From NCBI GenBank assembly GCA_965213735.1, contig CBDCAB010000005.1, positions 1,674,001 to 1,738,000 of the forward strand: a stretch of 64,000 bases of DNA. The letters run 5' to 3'. Positions 1 through 8,001 of the stretch are shown here, piece by piece; within the stretch, counting starts at the first letter, position 1, and each line of letters begins with the position of its first letter. The position numbers were made by a program, and so were the translations under genes. Source of the DNA: CALDTK01 sp965213735 (GTDB taxonomy: Bacteria; Bacteroidota; Bacteroidia; Chitinophagales; Saprospiraceae). The notes beneath the pieces were generated by a model, which was not told where the DNA came from, searched no databases, and was given only the letters and a program-made list of their open reading frames with translations.

Positions 1-1055
1 ATTACGTGCTCGTAGACGATGATGATGAAGGCTATACTTGCGTTGATGATATGGCGCGTGCGCTGGTCGTTTATGCGCTGCACCACAAGTTGTATAGCGA
101 CGACATATCGCAGCGCCGTGTGGCTCAGCTAACGCGTACTATCTTGTCGCTACAGAGCGAGAATGGCTACTTCTACAATTTTCTCTGGCCGGATAATACT
201 ATCAACAGAACCTTTAAAACGAGTATTAATGAGCCTAACTGGTGGACGTGGAGAGCGTTTTGGGCTTTTGAGACGGCATTGCAAAAGCAACTTCTCGACG
301 CTCGGGATCGTGCGGCTACCGAACGCGCAGTATCTCGTGTAGTAGCGAATGTTAAGCGAGATTTTGATCTTACTGCCATTATTCAAGATACTATTATTCA
401 TGGTATGAGCTTACCAAATGATTTGCCCGAAGGAGGTGGTTCCGACCAGGTTGCCGTGCTTATGGTGGCGCTTACAGATTATGCTGAGCGTACGGGCGAT
501 ACGAGTGTTTACCCCCTGCTCAGGGGTTTTGCCGAAAGGCTAATGGCGATGCAAACCAGCGACGCGAGAATGCTGAGTTGGTACAATATCTATCACGCAT
601 GGGGAAATGCGCAGGCCTACGCGCTGCTGCGGACGGGCGAACTACTCGATGATGAAACTATGCGCCAGTCGGCCCTGCGCGAGCTAAATGAATGGCTACC
701 TAAATATCTAATAGCTCATCCTGCTGCAGCAGAATTTGGCGCACGAGGTGTGCTTTCTACCGATACTTTTCCGCAAATTTCCTACGGTCAGCGAGGCTTT
801 GCGTGGGCAGCAGCTGAGGCTTTTCACCAAACCCAATCGGAGCATTACGCGCAACTGGCGCAGCGTGTGAGTGCGTGGTATAGTGCAGATAATTTAGCTA
901 ATGCTAAAATGTATGATGCAGCCACGGGTAGAGGGTACGATGGAATTATTTCCTCTACAGAAATAAACCACAATGCCGGCGCTGAAAGTACCATTGAGGC
1001 TCTGCTTACCCTGCTCGCCGTGCAGGAACTAAACCTATCAACAGCAAAACAATGA
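1..1055 (+). CDS. Glycosyltransferase-associated alpha/alpha-toroid domain protein, 5' end outside window
   Basis: The reading frame is already open at the window edge (TAC codon at 3-5), so the 349 residues seen are the C-terminal part of a longer protein. They contain a DDDDEGYTCVDDMARAL block near the start and NHNAGAEST near the end. The C-terminal half of the glycosyltransferase at 54276-56570 has the equivalent blocks NRKEGYCLDDNVRA and NQNQGAEST in the same order, so the two are homologous over this region. The helical pattern with repeated Trp/aromatic blocks suits an alpha/alpha toroid that acts on glycans. The stop overlaps the start of the GH130 gene (ATGA), which indicates translational coupling. 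Whether a GT4 domain lies upstream, as in the paralog, cannot be seen. Confidence 0.75.
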   Translation, partial: YVLVDDDDEGYTCVDDMARALVVYALHHKLYSDDISQRRVAQLTRTILSLQSENGYFYNFLWPDNTINRTFKTSINEPNWWTWRAFWAFETALQKQLLDARDRAATERAVSRVVANVKRDFDLTAIIQDTIIHGMSLPNDLPEGGGSDQVAVLMVALTDYAERTGDTSVYPLLRGFAERLMAMQTSDARMLSWYNIYHAWGNAQAYALLRTGELLDDETMRQSALRELNEWLPKYLIAHPAAAEFGARGVLSTDTFPQISYGQRGFAWAAAEAFHQTQSEHYAQLAQRVSAWYSADNLANAKMYDAATGRGYDGIISSTEINHNAGAESTIEALLTLLAVQELNLSTAKQ

Positions 1056-2167
1056 AGAACACGCTAATCTTTACTCCTAATGATGTCGACTTGAAGAAGT
1101 CGCCGTTGCGTGGTCATAATCTGCCTGAAACATTTACACTCGGAGCTTTTAATCCAGGCTTGACGAGACTAAAAGATGGTCGCCTACTCTTGCTCGTCCG
1201 CGTGGCGGAGGGCCTGCGCAACTATGTGTGGGATGACCAAGCGCATTGCATACATTGGGGGAAAGGGAAATACTCGAACCCTGGTTATGACATGGAGGGG
1301 CTCGACATGAGCGACCCCCGTGGCTTTGGCAGAGATGTAGGCAAACCTGGTGAGGCATTTGCCTTGACTTCACTTAGCTGGCTATTGCCTGTTATTCTCG
1401 ATGAAGCGGGTGAAAAGATCGAAGACATCAGATATGATTTAGCCATTGAGCCGCGCTCTGCAGACCAAGCTTATGGCGTAGAAGATCCACGTATTAGTAT
1501 CGTCAATGGTAATTATTATATGACAGTATGCTCGGTGAGTGAGCGACGCCTCGGCACTTCCCTGTATAGAAGCAAGGATGCATTAGCGTGGGAGTATCTT
1601 GGTTTAATATTTGATCATCAAAATAAAGATGTTTTACTTTTTGAAGGTGACTTTGATAATGATTATCTAGCACTAACACGCCCACAAGGTGCGGGTAATT
1701 TACTTCCACTACCCGACGATCAACGCGCTCCGGGTCCTAGTATACACTTGGCTACTTCCCCAGATTTACTTCATTGGCGACCTACGGGCGCTCCAATCTT
1801 AACTCCAATGAGGCAGGGCGCCAAGCGACTCGGAGGAGGAAGTCAGCCGGTGCGATGGGGCCAGGACTGGCTGATGCTGTACCATGCCGTGCATCCAGGA
1901 GGTGACGTCGGCCGCTACCAAACCTATTGGGCCGTTCTCGATGGCAAACAACCAGACAAGGTATTGACGATGAGTGATGAGCCGCTGCTTTCTGCCGAGC
2001 CGCAACTTACTGAGCCGCTGCGTGAGCAGATGTATTTAAGTGATGTCGTTTTTACCACTGGAATGGTCGATGCGGGCGAGTATTTTCTTGTGGCGAGCGG
2101 TGAGGCCGACTTAGCTTGTCGAATGACACGCATTCCGAAATCTACCTTTCCTACTCCTAGAACTTAA
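1052..2167 (+). CDS. GH130 family glycosidase/phosphorylase
   Basis: This 371-aa protein has the five-bladed beta-propeller features of GH130: an early NPGLTRLKDGRLLLLVR strand block, YGVEDPRIS at residues 141-149 (the family's VEDPR motif), and GGGSQPV followed by a WLMLYHA strand near 262-280. GH130 enzymes are mostly beta-mannoside phosphorylases or beta-1,2-mannosidases, usually cytoplasmic; no signal peptide is present here. It overlaps the upstream toroid protein by 4 bp and is followed 3 bp later by an ABC ATPase, so the three genes form a tight operon for oligosaccharide use or storage-glycan turnover. The exact substrate, and phosphorylase versus hydrolase activity, cannot be decided by eye. 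Confidence 0.85.
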   Translation: MKNTLIFTPNDVDLKKSPLRGHNLPETFTLGAFNPGLTRLKDGRLLLLVRVAEGLRNYVWDDQAHCIHWGKGKYSNPGYDMEGLDMSDPRGFGRDVGKPGEAFALTSLSWLLPVILDEAGEKIEDIRYDLAIEPRSADQAYGVEDPRISIVNGNYYMTVCSVSERRLGTSLYRSKDALAWEYLGLIFDHQNKDVLLFEGDFDNDYLALTRPQGAGNLLPLPDDQRAPGPSIHLATSPDLLHWRPTGAPILTPMRQGAKRLGGGSQPVRWGQDWLMLYHAVHPGGDVGRYQTYWAVLDGKQPDKVLTMSDEPLLSAEPQLTEPLREQMYLSDVVFTTGMVDAGEYFLVASGEADLACRMTRIPKSTFPTPRT

Positions 2168-2170
2168 TCC

Positions 2171-3211
2171 ATGGCATCGGTTTCACTAAAGGCTATTAAT
2201 CGAATCTATCCTGGTGGCGCACACGCTGTCAAGGATGTGTCGCTGGAGGTAGCTGATGGTGAATTTATGGTACTTGTTGGGCCGAGTGGCTGTGGCAAAT
2301 CTACAACGCTCCGCATGGTTGCTGGGCTGGAACCGATAGATCACGGCGAATTATATATCTGCGATCGTATGGTTGCTAATTTAGATCCAGCTTCGCGAGA
2401 TATAGCGATGGTATTTCAAAATTATGCTTTGTATCCACATATGACTTGCGCCGAAAACATGGCTTTTGGGCTGAGGGTGCGTGGGGTAGATAAGCAGACG
2501 AGGCGTGCTCGGGTGGCGGAGGCTGCAGAGTTGCTGGACATCACGCAGCTGCTCGACCGCAAGCCGGGCATGATGAGTGGTGGCCAAAGGCAGCGGGTCG
2601 CAATTGGGCGAGCTATCGTGCGCAATCCAGCAGTGTTTCTGTTTGATGAGCCTTTGAGCAACCTCGATGCAAAACTGCGGGGTGAAATGCGTACCGAGCT
2701 GTCAGCCCTGCACCGCCGGCTGCGCGCTACCATGCTGTACGTGACGCACGATCAGGTGGAGGCGATGACGCTTGGCGACCGCATCTGCGTGCTGCGCGAT
2801 GGCATCGTACAGCAGGTGGGTAGCCCTATGGACCTCTACCACCACCCGGCAAATGCCTTCGTGGCGCGCTTTATCGGAACCCCGCCGATGAACGTGTGGG
2901 TGGGGCAAATTAGCGGCTCGAATTTTCAGGCTGGGCAATTGTCCTTTCAGCTAGAGGGCAGCTGGCCGGAAGGTGCGGCAGAAGCTGGTTTGCGTCCTGA
3001 AGAATTATTAATTGCGGATTCGGTGCCAGTTGACATGGCCTCGCTCAAAGGCAAAATTAGCATTGTAGAGCGGATGGGCTCGGAAAGTCTTGTCCATGCA
3101 CGTGTGGGCGAGCAAGCCATGATAATTAAAGCAGCCGGAACATTAATGCATCAAGATGGAGCTGAAGTAACAATTTGCTATCGACCGCAGGATGTGCACG
3201 TTTTTGCGTAA
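2171..3211 (+). CDS. Sugar ABC transporter ATP-binding protein, MalK/UgpC/MsmK type
   Basis: The 346-aa protein has Walker A GPSGCGKST at residues 37-45, a Q-loop (AMVFQNYALYPHMT), the ABC signature MSGGQRQRVAIGRA, Walker B LFDEPLSNLDAKLR, and the switch-region YVTHDQVEAMTLGDR. A C-terminal regulatory extension of about 110 residues ends in PQDVHVF, the TOBE-type tail of CUT1 sugar-importer ATPases. Its start is 3 bp after the GH130 stop codon. No permease or binding protein follows, so partner membrane subunits must lie upstream of the window or elsewhere. CUT1 importers are uncommon in Bacteroidota, where sugars are usually taken up by SusCD, so this operon may have been acquired horizontally (inference). 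Confidence 0.92.
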   Translation: MASVSLKAINRIYPGGAHAVKDVSLEVADGEFMVLVGPSGCGKSTTLRMVAGLEPIDHGELYICDRMVANLDPASRDIAMVFQNYALYPHMTCAENMAFGLRVRGVDKQTRRARVAEAAELLDITQLLDRKPGMMSGGQRQRVAIGRAIVRNPAVFLFDEPLSNLDAKLRGEMRTELSALHRRLRATMLYVTHDQVEAMTLGDRICVLRDGIVQQVGSPMDLYHHPANAFVARFIGTPPMNVWVGQISGSNFQAGQLSFQLEGSWPEGAAEAGLRPEELLIADSVPVDMASLKGKISIVERMGSESLVHARVGEQAMIIKAAGTLMHQDGAEVTICYRPQDVHVFA

Positions 3212-3220
3212 GCAGCTAGA

Positions 3221-3838
3221 TCATTGCATCTCCATCACCTGTAAATTGCGATTAAGATGGCGAATTTTGGTAATGAGTTCTACTGTGCCGAGTAAGATAA
3301 CACTGTAGGCCATCAGTTCGAGGCCTTCCTCTGAAGTTCGTGCCACAACGCGCATATAATCCTCGCCCATAGTGGCATGCCACAGATCATTAGCACCCCA
3401 TAATCGAGTGAAGATGTGGAGTATAAGCAGGCCTGTCATCAATACTCCAAAGCCGAAAGTATCTTTAACTAGATAGTAATCTTTCAGCAAAGCCTGGCGG
3501 TGCCGCCAACAGTATACAGCCGTGCCTACTAGGACTGGTACAGCTAGCACAGCCCAAGCTTTCGCGAAAACCAGCTCTGCCAATTGATTATTGTGCTCTC
3601 GTATTAGAGAAGCTAAGGCCAATCCACCAAGTGCAATGTTTAGCGTACGGCCCACAACAAATTTGCGAGCCGTAACAGCATGCAGTATAACTACAATAAA
3701 AAGTATTAGTTCTTGCGGAAATTCCGTGAGAAAAGAATCTTGATAACCGCCGTGACTAGCATCATAATAGGTATAGTAATACGATGCCGCTATGGTGAGT
3801 GCGTAAAGTACGGGTCGAATGCTGGAGCTGAATGACAT
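3221..3838 (-). CDS. Multi-pass membrane protein of unknown function
   Basis: I do not recognise a family. The protein (about 205 aa from the ATG at 3838; an upstream ATG at 3859 would add seven residues) is strongly hydrophobic with about five to six predicted membrane segments, for example VLYALTIAASYYYTYY, ELILFIVVILHAV, WAVLAVPVLVGTAVYC and FGVLMTGLLILHIF. It converges with the ABC ATPase gene, with 9 bp between stops. The last segment is followed by a short basic tail. Gene status is supported by the long open frame and consistent hydrophobic pattern. Confidence 0.7.
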   Translation of the reverse strand: MSFSSSIRPVLYALTIAASYYYTYYDASHGGYQDSFLTEFPQELILFIVVILHAVTARKFVVGRTLNIALGGLALASLIREHNNQLAELVFAKAWAVLAVPVLVGTAVYCWRHRQALLKDYYLVKDTFGFGVLMTGLLILHIFTRLWGANDLWHATMGEDYMRVVARTSEEGLELMAYSVILLGTVELITKIRHLNRNLQVMEMQ

Positions 3839-4132
3839 CTTTGAAGTTAGAGCAGGCAATTATTGAGGAGAATTGGCACACTGCAGATGCAGTCGAATTG
3901 CTCGCGCAGGTGCTCCGCTCGGCGAACATAGCTGGAACTCGTCGGACTTGGTTAACACTCGAGCTGATAGGACGCCTTCGGGCGCATGAAAATGTTCAAA
4001 CAGCAAGAACTACTGCTAGAACCACCTCGACTTTCCATTTCCACTACCATTTCAATCAACCCCTCTCGAGTCTTAGTCAGCCTACGAATGTGGCCATGGT
4101 CGCAGCTCATGATACCCACAGGAGTTGAGCTG

Positions 4133-4140
4133 TATCTTTA
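4133..4140 (+). promoter_or_regulatory. Possible -7 box (TATCTTTA) for the phage-type gene
   Basis: TATCTTTA is one base from the Bacteroidota -7 consensus TAnnTTTG and lies 6 bases upstream of the ATG at 4146. No convincing TTG-type -33 element is at the right distance, so this is a weak call. Confidence 0.3.
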
Positions 4141-4145
4141 GCACC

Positions 4146-4616
4146 ATGGCAAAGATTATTAAGCAGGTGGGTACCCTGGACCAGGATTTGACCAAGGCGG
4201 AGCTGGCTGAGTTAGCGGAAGTCGACGCCACCCGTGTATTAGATAATCCAGCTTATGATATCGTCCAGGTTTATACCGCCCTCAAACGCTATGAGCTTTA
4301 CCTCAAGGGCTTGCTTGAGACGCTCAAGCCTGCTGCCCTAGATGCCGTGCGAAGCAACTACAATGGGCGGACGACCTTAGGCTCAGCCACAGTTAGCGTT
4401 ACCGAGACACGGCGCTTTGACTACGGTTCGGATGCTACATGGCAGCACCTGACAAACGAGATCAAGGCATTGCAGAACAAACGCAAAGAGCGGCAGCAAG
4501 CGCTGAAGAAACTGGCAGAGAACCAGGTGGATCAGGTCGATCTAGAGACTGGTGAGGTGCACGCAGCCAGCGGGCCAAAGGTTGAGGTTACCGAACGCCT
4601 GTACGTGAGCCTCTAG
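4146..4616 (+). CDS. Phage-type protein of unknown function, orphan
   Basis: This 156-aa protein starts at ATG 4146 (MAKIIKQVG); an in-frame start at 4125 would add seven unlikely residues. The second half runs RRFDYGSDATWQHL, then a charged helix (ALQNKRKERQQALKKL), then DLETGEVHAASGPKV and ERLYVSL. This layout (a FDY..D..W block, a KxRE helix, a DxETGEV turn and a short beta tail) is one I recognise from small proteins in Bacteroidota prophages beside recombination and replication genes. No other phage gene is nearby, so it may be a relic or a domesticated phage gene. Its biochemical role is unknown. Confidence 0.7.
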   Translation: MAKIIKQVGTLDQDLTKAELAELAEVDATRVLDNPAYDIVQVYTALKRYELYLKGLLETLKPAALDAVRSNYNGRTTLGSATVSVTETRRFDYGSDATWQHLTNEIKALQNKRKERQQALKKLAENQVDQVDLETGEVHAASGPKVEVTERLYVSL

Positions 4617-4736
4617 CAGCACCCGCACCAGCTTGGTAAGGCCTTGATCATGCCGTACATGCTGGGGCAAGTAATGTGCGAGCACAGTTAAGCCTATTCA
4701 ACATCTTTGTCGGTGGATACGTGAACCCTCTGCTCC

Positions 4737-4744
4737 TACGTTTG
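4737..4744 (+). promoter_or_regulatory. Candidate -7 box TACGTTTG upstream of the repeat-containing secreted protein
   Basis: TACGTTTG fits the Bacteroidota -7 consensus TAnnTTTG exactly and lies about 52 bases upstream of the ATG at 4797. A TTTG at 4706-4709 is 27 bases upstream, rather too far for a standard -33 element. Confidence 0.4.
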
Positions 4745-4796
4745 CCGTAAAAGGGCTTCTCCCAAGCAGATGTCCTTTGCTGTCACTCGTCTAGTT

Positions 4797-6335
4797 ATGA
4801 AGAACCTACTCTGCATTTTGTCCCTGCTGCTGTGTGGCGCTGCCTGGCTGCCTATTACCGCTTACGCTCAAAACTTCGATGAAACCTGGAAAGAGTTCCT
4901 GGAAAATGATAAAGTTTCCAACGTAAGCGCCCTTCATCGCCCTGATAAACGGTTTGATAAGGAGAATTATATAAAGTATCTGCTGATCAACACCAATAAT
5001 GAATTTTGCGGAAGCGAAGTGAATAAGGCGGAACTGCTGGTGGACGAGATCTTAACCTTTGGTCCAGAAGTTCAGGATGCTGTTCCGGGCTATACCGGAA
5101 AATTTAAGGGGCTACAAACGCAGATCGCTTCTTATTATACCGTAGACAGCCTGTGGCGACAGTTTCTTGTCGATGATCAAGTTAAAATAGAAGATTTAGA
5201 ACGTGTAGAGCGAGCTAGTAAACTTTGTGAAAAAGAAACAGCTGCTAAACTTACGTACATGTCGGCCTATAATTATCTGTGTCTTGGCGATATGTCCAAA
5301 GCTGCTGACATCTTTGAGAATCGCACGCTTAAACTTGCTGAAAAGACTTCGCTCAAGATCGAAGATGTAGAGGGCTTGCCTGCCCGCGTGAGTAAGATGA
5401 AGAGTTTTTTCCAAGCTATGCCGAAGCTTGAGCAGGCCTGGCAGGAATACGTTGCTACAGGTGTCTCTCCTGGCGTAGAGGTAAGCTTACCTCCCTTCCT
5501 CTGCAACATTGAGCCTAAGATTAAGGAGTTGGTACTCAAGGGTTTACATGATCCTTGCGAGGTTGGCAGAAGCTCCCTGAGCAATATCGACGAGCTTTTA
5601 ACACGAGCTGGTGCAGTTTCTACAATTGAGTTTGAGAATGGGGTGGATGAATTGAGAGAGCTCGTCGAACAAACCGAGACCAATCTCGACAATCTCAACC
5701 GCGAATGGACCGCCTTTGTCGACAGCGGTGAGGTAGATGTTAGCATCACCTACACCTATCAATTTTGTGAAACCGAACCTCTCATTCAGGCATACCTGCT
5801 CGATGGATTTTCGTTTGTCTGCGGCCTGGCTGAAAGCAACCTCGAAACGATAGACTCTCTTCGCCGCCGCACCAAAGTTCCTCTTTCGAAAGAAACGAAG
5901 GATAAGATTAAAGAGCTGAAGGAGGTTCGTGAAGAGTATCGCCAAAATGGTACAGACATAGAGGCAATCTGGTTGCTCTTCGTTGCCAATGACGATCACT
6001 TGCTTGCGGATTATAATTCCACCGATCAGTACTGCGATCATGTGCAGGAAGTTAAAGACTGGACCATGCGTGGTCTTACTCAAGATTGTGAGGGCGGATT
6101 GAATTACCTTGAACAGATAGAAGCATTCAATGAGAAATTTGATTTCAAATTTTATGCGGTTTTGGAATGTCGGATCCAAAAGCTGAGGATAAAGATTTAT
6201 GACTGTCGCTTCAGCATGATTGATGAACTAGCTAAGCTCGAAGCAGAGGGTAGCTCGTACGATGAGCGTTTGGGCGAGCTGATGGAGGAATACGGCATGG
6301 GCGAGCGCCCGCTGGAATGTCAGGAAGCGGAATGA
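4797..6335 (+). CDS. Secreted protein with five ~90-residue repeats
   Basis: The start at 4797 gives a signal peptide (MKNLLCILSLLLCGAAWLPI, cleaved after AYA) and a 512-aa protein; the ATG at 4770 would place nine residues before it. The mature part is five degenerate repeats, each opening with a W-x-x-[FY]-[LV] motif: Trp at residues 31, 120, 215, 304 and 392, spaced 88-95. Repeats 3-5 also share a distal Cys pair (for example FLCNIEP and DPCEVG, QYCDHV and QDCEGG) and a hydrophobic RGL/KGL helix, suggesting a helical repeat closed by a disulfide. I do not recognise the family. It should be periplasmic or exported; no T9SS tail is obvious. Confidence 0.8.
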   Translation: MKNLLCILSLLLCGAAWLPITAYAQNFDETWKEFLENDKVSNVSALHRPDKRFDKENYIKYLLINTNNEFCGSEVNKAELLVDEILTFGPEVQDAVPGYTGKFKGLQTQIASYYTVDSLWRQFLVDDQVKIEDLERVERASKLCEKETAAKLTYMSAYNYLCLGDMSKAADIFENRTLKLAEKTSLKIEDVEGLPARVSKMKSFFQAMPKLEQAWQEYVATGVSPGVEVSLPPFLCNIEPKIKELVLKGLHDPCEVGRSSLSNIDELLTRAGAVSTIEFENGVDELRELVEQTETNLDNLNREWTAFVDSGEVDVSITYTYQFCETEPLIQAYLLDGFSFVCGLAESNLETIDSLRRRTKVPLSKETKDKIKELKEVREEYRQNGTDIEAIWLLFVANDDHLLADYNSTDQYCDHVQEVKDWTMRGLTQDCEGGLNYLEQIEAFNEKFDFKFYAVLECRIQKLRIKIYDCRFSMIDELAKLEAEGSSYDERLGELMEEYGMGERPLECQEAE

Positions 6336-6387
6336 TGCTACGCGTTTAGATCAGCACAATCTCAAATTTTTGCGTAAGCTTTGGCTT

Positions 6388-6981
6388 ATGGCTGTTGAGC
6401 GATATTTGGCTAGCGTGATTACAGACCTGCGGGTGGTTCGTTGCGAGCGTGTGGCAAACCTTGTTCGTAGTGGCACGCTCTGGTCTCAGGAAACCCTTCA
6501 TGGCGGGCCCTTAGCGTTGGATGGCACAGCAGCCCTCGTGCCGCCGGAAATGCTCGATAATTTTGCGCCGGAGCCGGAAGATGAGCTGTTGCAGGAGGCA
6601 CGTGCGGCAGCTTTCGAGCAGGAGCTTCATGAAAAGGTGCAGCGTTTCCTTCAGGGACCGAAGTCGGACGATCCATCCTTGGCTGTCAACATTGGTATTG
6701 AGCTCGAAGCCTTGCCTGCTGTGGAGGATCTGGATGATCGTCAGGTAACGCAATTGGCCAACGAGTTACGGCTCGTGATGGCTTGTTATGGCCACTTCGA
6801 TTATGCTCCTAAGCACTATCCACGACGCCTCTTGTACCCTATGCTCCTCGACCGCCTGCGCTTGCCAGGGAGAACATATTTAGATGGAGGTAGATTGTAC
6901 GACGGATGTGATGGTTCAGGAATAGACTGCGTCTGGGGAGAGTGGTGCAGTTGCGCTCAAACTTTGCGGAAAGAGGAATGA
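6388..6981 (+). CDS. Hypothetical protein with Cys-rich C-terminus
   Basis: The frame can start at ATG 6388 (MAVERYLASV) or six codons earlier at TTG 6370. It encodes about 197 residues, mostly acidic and helical (PEPEDELLQEARAAAFEQEL, ELEALPAVEDLDDRQVTQLA), ending in GCDGSGIDCVWGEWCSCAQ with four cysteines. It lies 52 bases after the repeat-containing secreted protein and may share its transcript. I do not recognise it and see no membrane segment or signal peptide. Confidence 0.55.
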   Translation: MAVERYLASVITDLRVVRCERVANLVRSGTLWSQETLHGGPLALDGTAALVPPEMLDNFAPEPEDELLQEARAAAFEQELHEKVQRFLQGPKSDDPSLAVNIGIELEALPAVEDLDDRQVTQLANELRLVMACYGHFDYAPKHYPRRLLYPMLLDRLRLPGRTYLDGGRLYDGCDGSGIDCVWGEWCSCAQTLRKEE

Positions 6982-7392
6982 AGGAGGAGTGAGTGTCGCT
7001 TAAAAGATACTTTGTATCTAAAACCGTATCCGATTTTAGCCCCATAGAATGGGTCTCACTCCCTGAGTCCTCCGGGTCCCACAAAAGCATCATCTGCCTC
7101 GTAGCAAAGGCCTTGCCCGTAGGCAAATCAGAAAAATAAACTGGATGAATTACCAGGCCCCGGAGTGGGAAATATCCTACCCGTAGGCACACGAGGAATC
7201 CTTTATATCGTTCTTTCTGTTGTCTTTAATTGTTTTTGCAGCTTCAAAAGATTAGGCTCCCAGTCCGGCCGACGTCGTCCCACCGCGCAGGAAGAGCCGC
7301 GGCAATTTGATGAACTATCTATTGGGGTAGCTCGGTTGAACGACGTCTATTCTGTTTGCTGATACGTTGTGGACAATTGCGCTTCGCCCTCT

Positions 7393-7420
7393 CACCTGAC
7401 CACATATATGTGGTCAGGTG
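7393..7420. repeat. Perfect 28-bp palindrome
   Basis: The bases from CACCTGACCACATA onward read the same on both strands over 28 positions with no spacer. The core TGACCACA/TGTGGTCA recurs in two further palindromes in the same intergenic region (7596-7619 and 7791-7814). Confidence 0.9.
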
Positions 7421-7595
7421 ATATACTCAAAGTGCAGTGGCTAGCTGAGTATTTCGCTTATGCCTGACTGTGTAGCGGTGTCGGAATTCACGACAGCGGG
7501 GTGTCTCATACAGTTGAAGCCTTACCGCACGTTGGGACGGAACCTTAATGTCGCACGGTAGGATCACAGGTCACACATACCACGTACAGCCCCCG

Positions 7596-7619
7596 CCTGA
7601 CCACAACATGTTGGTTAGG
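7596..7619. repeat. Imperfect palindrome, TGACCACA family
   Basis: The left arm CCTGACCACAAC is followed by ATGTTGGTTAGG. The arms pair with a few mismatches, and the left half matches the other two palindromes in the region. Confidence 0.65.
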
Positions 7620-7790
7620 TCACTCCTTGCGTCCTCCGGGTCACACAAAAGCATCACCTGCCTCGTAGCAAATGCCTTGCCCGTAGGCAAATCAGAAAAG
7701 TGAATTGAATAAATTACCAGGCCCCGGAGTGGGAAATATCCTGCCCGTAGGCAAACCATAAATGTGAATTATACGAATCACCAGGGCCCG

Positions 7791-7814
7791 CGTGACCACA
7801 ACATTGTGGTCACG
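7791..7814. repeat. Inverted repeat with 11-bp perfect arms, TGACCACA family
   Basis: Arms CGTGACCACAA and TTGTGGTCACG are perfectly complementary around a 2-base spacer (CA). The element sits between two ~64-bp repeat units and appears to lengthen the second, as if inserted. Confidence 0.85.
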
Positions 7815-8001
7815 CCCGGAGATGACGAAAATTCTCCTCTAGGCACACCAGAAAGCCTGCCCGATCAACTCACCAGGCCCCAAAAAGGAGCTTCTACAAC
7901 TTCCTAAAAGCCTAAGCACCCAGAAAATATTATAAACATTTTGTTGCAACTCTGACCTGTAACACGTACTTTGGCGCGGGTTTAGTAATAAGTAAACCAA
8001 A

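Larger units (their letters stand above)
7050..7890. repeat. Cluster of ~64-bp GTAGGCA repeats with interspersed palindromes
   Basis: Between genes (6982-8001 holds no convincing CDS) a block recurs: a stretch at about 7066-7190 reappears at about 7623-7755 with roughly nine of ten bases kept, including TTGCCCGTAGGCAA and ACCAGGCCCCGGAG. Shorter, diverged units beginning GTAGGCA or CTAGGCA start near 7182, 7747 and 7839. TTGCCCGTAGGCAA is itself a small inverted repeat. Minus-strand frames across the two copies translate to similar peptides (GYFPLRGLVI, FSDLPTGKAFATRQ). I judge these to be a by-product of the repeat because start, length and ends differ between copies. Confidence 0.75.

Noticed and set aside
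3832..4128. 98-aa plus-strand frame between the membrane protein and the phage-type gene
   Set aside because: It overlaps the start of the minus-strand membrane protein, has a compositionally odd Thr/His-rich end and no recognisable domain; probably chance.
5598..6179. 193-aa minus-strand frame
   Set aside because: Fully antisense to the repeat-containing secreted protein, which has regular internal repeats and a signal peptide.
6839..7192. 117-aa minus-strand frame and the similar 62-aa frame at 7571-7759
   Set aside because: Similarity between them comes from the underlying DNA repeat; starts and lengths differ and the first overlaps the end of the plus-strand gene at 6388-6981.
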